A stretch of 16,204 bases of DNA, taken from NCBI GenBank assembly GCA_022449705.1, contig JAKURS010000019.1:1-16204 (forward strand), written 5' to 3'. The notes beneath the pieces were generated by a model. It worked only from the letters and a program-made list of their open reading frames with translations. It was not told where the DNA came from and did not search any database. The position numbers and the translations under genes were made by a program. Position 1 is the stretch's first letter; each line of letters starts with the position of its first letter. This document shows, piece by piece, positions 14,116 through 16,204 of the stretch. The stretch comes from Candidatus Poseidoniia archaeon (lineage in GTDB: Archaea > Thermoplasmatota > Poseidoniia > MGIII > CG-Epi1).

Positions 14116-14490
14116 ATGGCGCCCCCGACAGCCATCCGGGGCGAGCTGCTCGACCTCATCTGCGAGTGTGCCCGCGACCAGCATCCCTACGAGTTCGCCG
14201 CAGTCCTCCGGCAAGAAGGCGATACCATCACCGAGCTGCTGCCGCTGCCGGGCGGTATCGCCGGCGACGAGCATGCCATCCTGCCGCTGCACATGCTGCC
14301 CATTGACTGGTCCATCTGCGGCGTGGTCCACTCGCACCCCATCCCCGACAACCGCTGGTCCGATGCAGACCTGCACCTGTTCCAGAAGTTCGGCACCATC
14401 CACATCATCAGCGCGTATCCCTACGACAGGCGCTCCTGGGCCGCCTACAACTTTCGCGGAGAAGCAGCCGAACTGGAAGTACTCGAGTGA
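14116..14490 (+). CDS. JAMM/MPN+ metalloprotease
   Basis: A 124-residue single-domain protein of the JAB1/MPN/Mov34 family. The full zinc protease signature is visible: Glu26 in HPYEFAAVL, His72-x-His74-Pro in GVVHSHP, then six residues and Ser82-x-x-Asp85 (SDAD). Such archaeal proteins cleave isopeptide or C-terminal bonds of ubiquitin-like SAMP/ThiS-type proteins, either to recycle them or to serve sulfur transfer; which one applies here cannot be told, because no ubiquitin-like gene is in the window. The ATG follows the panB TGA without a gap and the stop overlaps the next ATG (TGATG), so it is co-translated with both neighbours. Function as an active peptidase is inferred from the intact motif. 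Confidence 0.88.
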   Translation: MAPPTAIRGELLDLICECARDQHPYEFAAVLRQEGDTITELLPLPGGIAGDEHAILPLHMLPIDWSICGVVHSHPIPDNRWSDADLHLFQKFGTIHIISAYPYDRRSWAAYNFRGEAAELEVLE

Positions 14491-14567
14491 TGGCGGGCGC
14501 TGACCCGTACGACGCTGCGTCACCCGCCGCCATTGCTGCTCCCGCACCAGCCGCGCCACCGCGCTGA
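14490..14567 (+). other. Probable N-terminal part of the membrane-protein gene, closed by an in-frame TGA
   Basis: ATG 14490 overlaps the JAMM gene's stop (TGATG), the same junction type as elsewhere in the window. It opens 25 codons rich in Ala and Pro (ending APPR) and is stopped by TGA at 14565-14567. The same frame then continues without a break as the hydrophobic protein below. Reading the TGA as TGG would give ...PPRWLGWLVLLP, a natural cytosolic-linker-to-helix transition. Either a point mutation, a sequence error or a real short peptide. Confidence 0.5.
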
Positions 14568-14579
14568 CTCGGCTGGCTG

Positions 14580-14864
14580 GTGCTGCTCCCCATCCCCCTG
14601 GCGGTGGCGCTGACCACGCTTCTGACGCTGGCGGCCGAAACCGGCCTTGCGAGATTCAAAATGCTAATTTCCGGCATCCTGCTGCTGCTACTGCTCACGC
14701 TCCTCGGCGTGCTGACGCTCATTCCCGTCGCAGCCGGCCACATCCTCGACCCTCCCGGCCTGCTGATATATTGGCTCAGCGCCTGGTGGCTGGGCAGGGT
14801 GTGGTTCAGGAATTTCCTGACGGAGTACACTACGTATTTTCACGTAGCTACGCATCACCTATAA
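14580..14864 (+). CDS. Small multi-span membrane protein of unknown function (possibly disrupted)
   Basis: I do not recognise this protein. From the GTG at 14580 it is 94 residues with about three hydrophobic segments: residues 1-19, 28-51 (very Leu-rich, MLISGILLLLLLTLLGVLTL) and 60-76 (LLIYWLSAWWLGRVWF), ending FHVATHHL. The frame is open back to the TGA at 14565 and, apart from that stop, to the ATG at 14490 that overlaps the JAMM gene, so the natural protein is probably about 124 residues with an Ala/Pro-rich cytosolic tail. No Shine-Dalgarno supports the GTG. A still shorter start is ATG 14661, which would leave 67 residues. The downstream reductase gene begins 22 nt after its TAA. Confidence 0.55.
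   Translation: MLLPIPLAVALTTLLTLAAETGLARFKMLISGILLLLLLTLLGVLTLIPVAAGHILDPPGLLIYWLSAWWLGRVWFRNFLTEYTTYFHVATHHL
14830..14852. repeat. Small overlapping inverted repeats at the 3' end of the membrane-protein gene
   Basis: CTACGT (14830-14835) and ACGTAG (14842-14847) can form a 6-bp hairpin with a 6-nt loop; the 10-bp palindrome CGTAGCTACG (14843-14852) overlaps the second arm. They lie inside coding sequence about 40 nt before the reductase gene. A role is not evident. Confidence 0.4.
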
Positions 14865-14886
14865 CTCCCCGTCTGCTGCGCGGCGC

Positions 14887-15525
14887 GTGGAACGGCCGTA
14901 TGTTATCGTGAACTGCGCCGCGTCGCTCGACGGGAAGATTGCGCTGGCGAACCGGCGGCCGGTGCGACTCTCGTGCGACGCCGACCACCAGCGGGTGCAC
15001 ACGTTGCGGGCGGAGTGCGACGCCGTCATCGTCGGTATCGGCACCGTGTTGCAGGATGACCCTAGGTTATTGCTTGACACGGCGCTGGCGGTCGGCGAGA
15101 GCCCGCTACGGGTGGTGCTCGACACGACGCTGCGGACGCCACGCTCGGCGCGGGTGTTGCAGGGCGACGCGCCGACGCTGGTCGCCACCGGTAGCCAGCC
15201 GCGGCGACGGGAGCTGCGCGGCGCAGAAGTGGTCGCGTGCGGTAACGGCGCGGTGGACCTACCGCGGCTGCTAGCGCTGCTGCACGCGCGCAATGTGCGC
15301 AAGGTACTGGTCGAAGGAGGAGAAACCGTACTCTGGTCGTTCCTTACTTCGGGGCTGTGGGACGAGTTCACCCAGTTCGTCGCCAATACGCTGATTGGCG
15401 GTGTGACTTCGCCGACCGTCGCCGGCGGCACCGGTGCGGCGACACCGGCCGAAATGCACGCCTTCGCGCTGGAGAGCGCCAAGCGGCTGGGCGACGGCGT
15501 GCTGCTCCGGTGGCGTCGCGGCTGA
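14887..15525 (+). CDS. arfC: 2,5-diamino-6-ribosylamino-pyrimidinone 5'-phosphate reductase (riboflavin synthesis)
   Basis: A 212-residue stand-alone RibD C-terminal-type reductase. In archaea and fungi this enzyme reduces the ribose side chain of the pyrimidine made from GTP before deamination, using NAD(P)H. Motifs: RPYVIVNCAASLDGKIAL (3-20), the glycine stretch DAVIVGIGTVLQDDPRL (about 44-60), LRVVLDTTLRTP, then KVLVEGGETVLWSFL (about 139-153) and the C-terminal LIGG/GG loop. The bacterial deaminase domain is absent, which supports the archaeal form. The start is GTG 14887; it gives the N-terminus usual for the family (short lead before RPYV) and no ATG is available. It lies 22 nt after the membrane-protein gene and 26 nt before purN. 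Confidence 0.9.
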   Translation: MERPYVIVNCAASLDGKIALANRRPVRLSCDADHQRVHTLRAECDAVIVGIGTVLQDDPRLLLDTALAVGESPLRVVLDTTLRTPRSARVLQGDAPTLVATGSQPRRRELRGAEVVACGNGAVDLPRLLALLHARNVRKVLVEGGETVLWSFLTSGLWDEFTQFVANTLIGGVTSPTVAGGTGAATPAEMHAFALESAKRLGDGVLLRWRRG

Positions 15526-15551
15526 TTTAGCGCGGGCGCGCTGCCACCGCG

Positions 15552-16160
15552 ATGCGCTTTGCAGTGATGGCGTCGGGACGCGGCAGCAACTTCCAGGCGC
15601 TCATCGATGCCCACGCGCGGGGCGAGCTGCCGGGCGCCGAGCTGGTGCTGCTCATCGTCAACAAGCGCGACGCGCAGGCGGTTGCCCGGGCAAAGGCGGC
15701 GGGAATCCCGTGGGCGTTCATCGACTCCGAGGCAATGCCGCGCGCCGAGTTCGACCGGCGTGCGCTGGCGGTGCTGCGCGACTGCGGCGCCGATGCGGTG
15801 GTGCTGGCGGGGTTCATGCGGCTGCTGACGCCGGAGTTTATCGCCGCCTTCCGCTACTGCATCCTGAACATCCACCCGGCGCTGCTGCCGAACTTCCCCG
15901 GAGCACATGCGCACCGTGACGCATTGGCTGCCGGCGTTAGCGAGAGTGGCTGTTCGGCGCACTTAGTCGATGAGGGAGTCGATACCGGCCCCATCATCCT
16001 GCAGCAGCCCGTAGAGGTCCTACCGAACGACACCGAGGAATCACTCGCGGCACGCATTCTGCCACACGAGCATCGGCTGCTGGCGGAAGCGGTGCGACTG
16101 CTGGCGGCGGGGCGGCTCGAAGTTGACGGCGGCATCGTCAGGATACTGCCCGAAAAGTAG
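15552..16160 (+). CDS. purN: Phosphoribosylglycinamide formyltransferase
   Basis: A 202-residue folate-dependent GAR transformylase, third step of purine synthesis: it moves a formyl group from formyl-tetrahydrofolate to glycinamide ribonucleotide. Catalytic residues match E. coli PurN even in number: Asn106 and His108 in NIHPALLPNFPG, and Asp144 in DEGVDTGPIILQQ. The N-terminal phosphate-binding loop is MASGRGSNFQAL (6-17). The length is normal. ATG start; GC-rich 26-nt spacer after the reductase gene without a clear Shine-Dalgarno. It ends in TAG and is the last gene before a TATA box, so it probably closes the + strand group. Confidence 0.96.
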   Translation: MRFAVMASGRGSNFQALIDAHARGELPGAELVLLIVNKRDAQAVARAKAAGIPWAFIDSEAMPRAEFDRRALAVLRDCGADAVVLAGFMRLLTPEFIAAFRYCILNIHPALLPNFPGAHAHRDALAAGVSESGCSAHLVDEGVDTGPIILQQPVEVLPNDTEESLAARILPHEHRLLAEAVRLLAAGRLEVDGGIVRILPEK

Positions 16161-16168
16161 CCTGCAGA

Positions 16169-16176
16169 TTTATATA
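16169..16176 (+). promoter_or_regulatory. Archaeal TATA box after purN
   Basis: TTTATATA, a consensus archaeal TATA box, stands out in GC-rich DNA 8 nt after the purN stop. Spacing predicts transcription starting near 16198, for a gene just beyond the window. Confidence 0.6.
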
Positions 16177-16204
16177 CGCTGTGTCCTGCCCGGCCGCCCC
16201 CGTT

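Noticed and set aside
14859..15962. A 367-codon open frame on the - strand across the reductase and purN genes
   Set aside because: The opposite strand encodes two recognisable enzymes with catalytic residues; the antisense product is Ser/Arg/Pro-rich without domains.

Overview
The window is a high-GC piece of an archaeal chromosome. The archaeal signs are TATA-box promoters (TATAAAAAA at 13237, TTTATATA at 16169), an archaeal-type diaminopyrimidine reductase for riboflavin, a stand-alone JAMM protease gene, a polyprenyl diphosphate synthase, and a respiratory complex I operon without nuoE, nuoF or nuoG. A marine planktonic euryarchaeon of the Thermoplasmatota type (Marine Group II or III) is my best guess, but that is inference; no rRNA gene is present to confirm it.

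Layout. Bases 1-1885 (+) carry the 3' part of carB and a polyprenyl diphosphate synthase. Bases 1882-13223 (-) are one very compact operon: nuoA-B-C-D-H-I-J1-J2-K-L-M-N plus a small unknown gene, with junctions of 4-nt or 1-nt overlap, direct abutment or gaps of 1-2 nt (J1/J2 overlap by 8 nt), and mostly strong Shine-Dalgarno sequences written inside the end of the upstream gene. The last operon gene converges on the polyprenyl synthase and the two share the stop palindrome CTAG. Bases 13224-13299 are a short divergent promoter region. Bases 13300-16160 (+) carry panB, a JAMM metalloprotease gene, a small membrane-protein gene broken by an in-frame TGA, a riboflavin-pathway reductase and purN. 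A TATA box at 16169 probably serves a gene beyond the window. No gene-free stretch exceeds 300 bases. I see no tRNA, rRNA, CRISPR array, IS element or long repeat.

The notable system is the complex I itself. The core membrane and Q-module subunits are canonical in their key residues, but three subunits carry extra domains. NuoM has an N-terminal signal peptide plus a blue-copper (plastocyanin-like) domain with a complete His-Cys-His-Met ligand set. NuoI has four [4Fe-4S] motifs instead of two, as if a 2[4Fe-4S] ferredoxin had been added at its C-terminus. NuoJ is split into two genes, and the second half carries about 170 residues of fibronectin-III-like, sequon-rich sequence inserted between its two membrane helices. 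By known complex I topology, the copper domain and the NuoJ insertion face the outside and the extra clusters face the cytoplasm. With NuoEFG absent here, a reading is a ferredoxin-type (not NADH) complex I with added redox and contact modules; the function of the additions is inference.

The flanking + strand genes are pyrimidine/arginine (carB), isoprenoid or quinone tail, pantothenate (panB), riboflavin and purine (purN) biosynthesis, i.e. housekeeping context.
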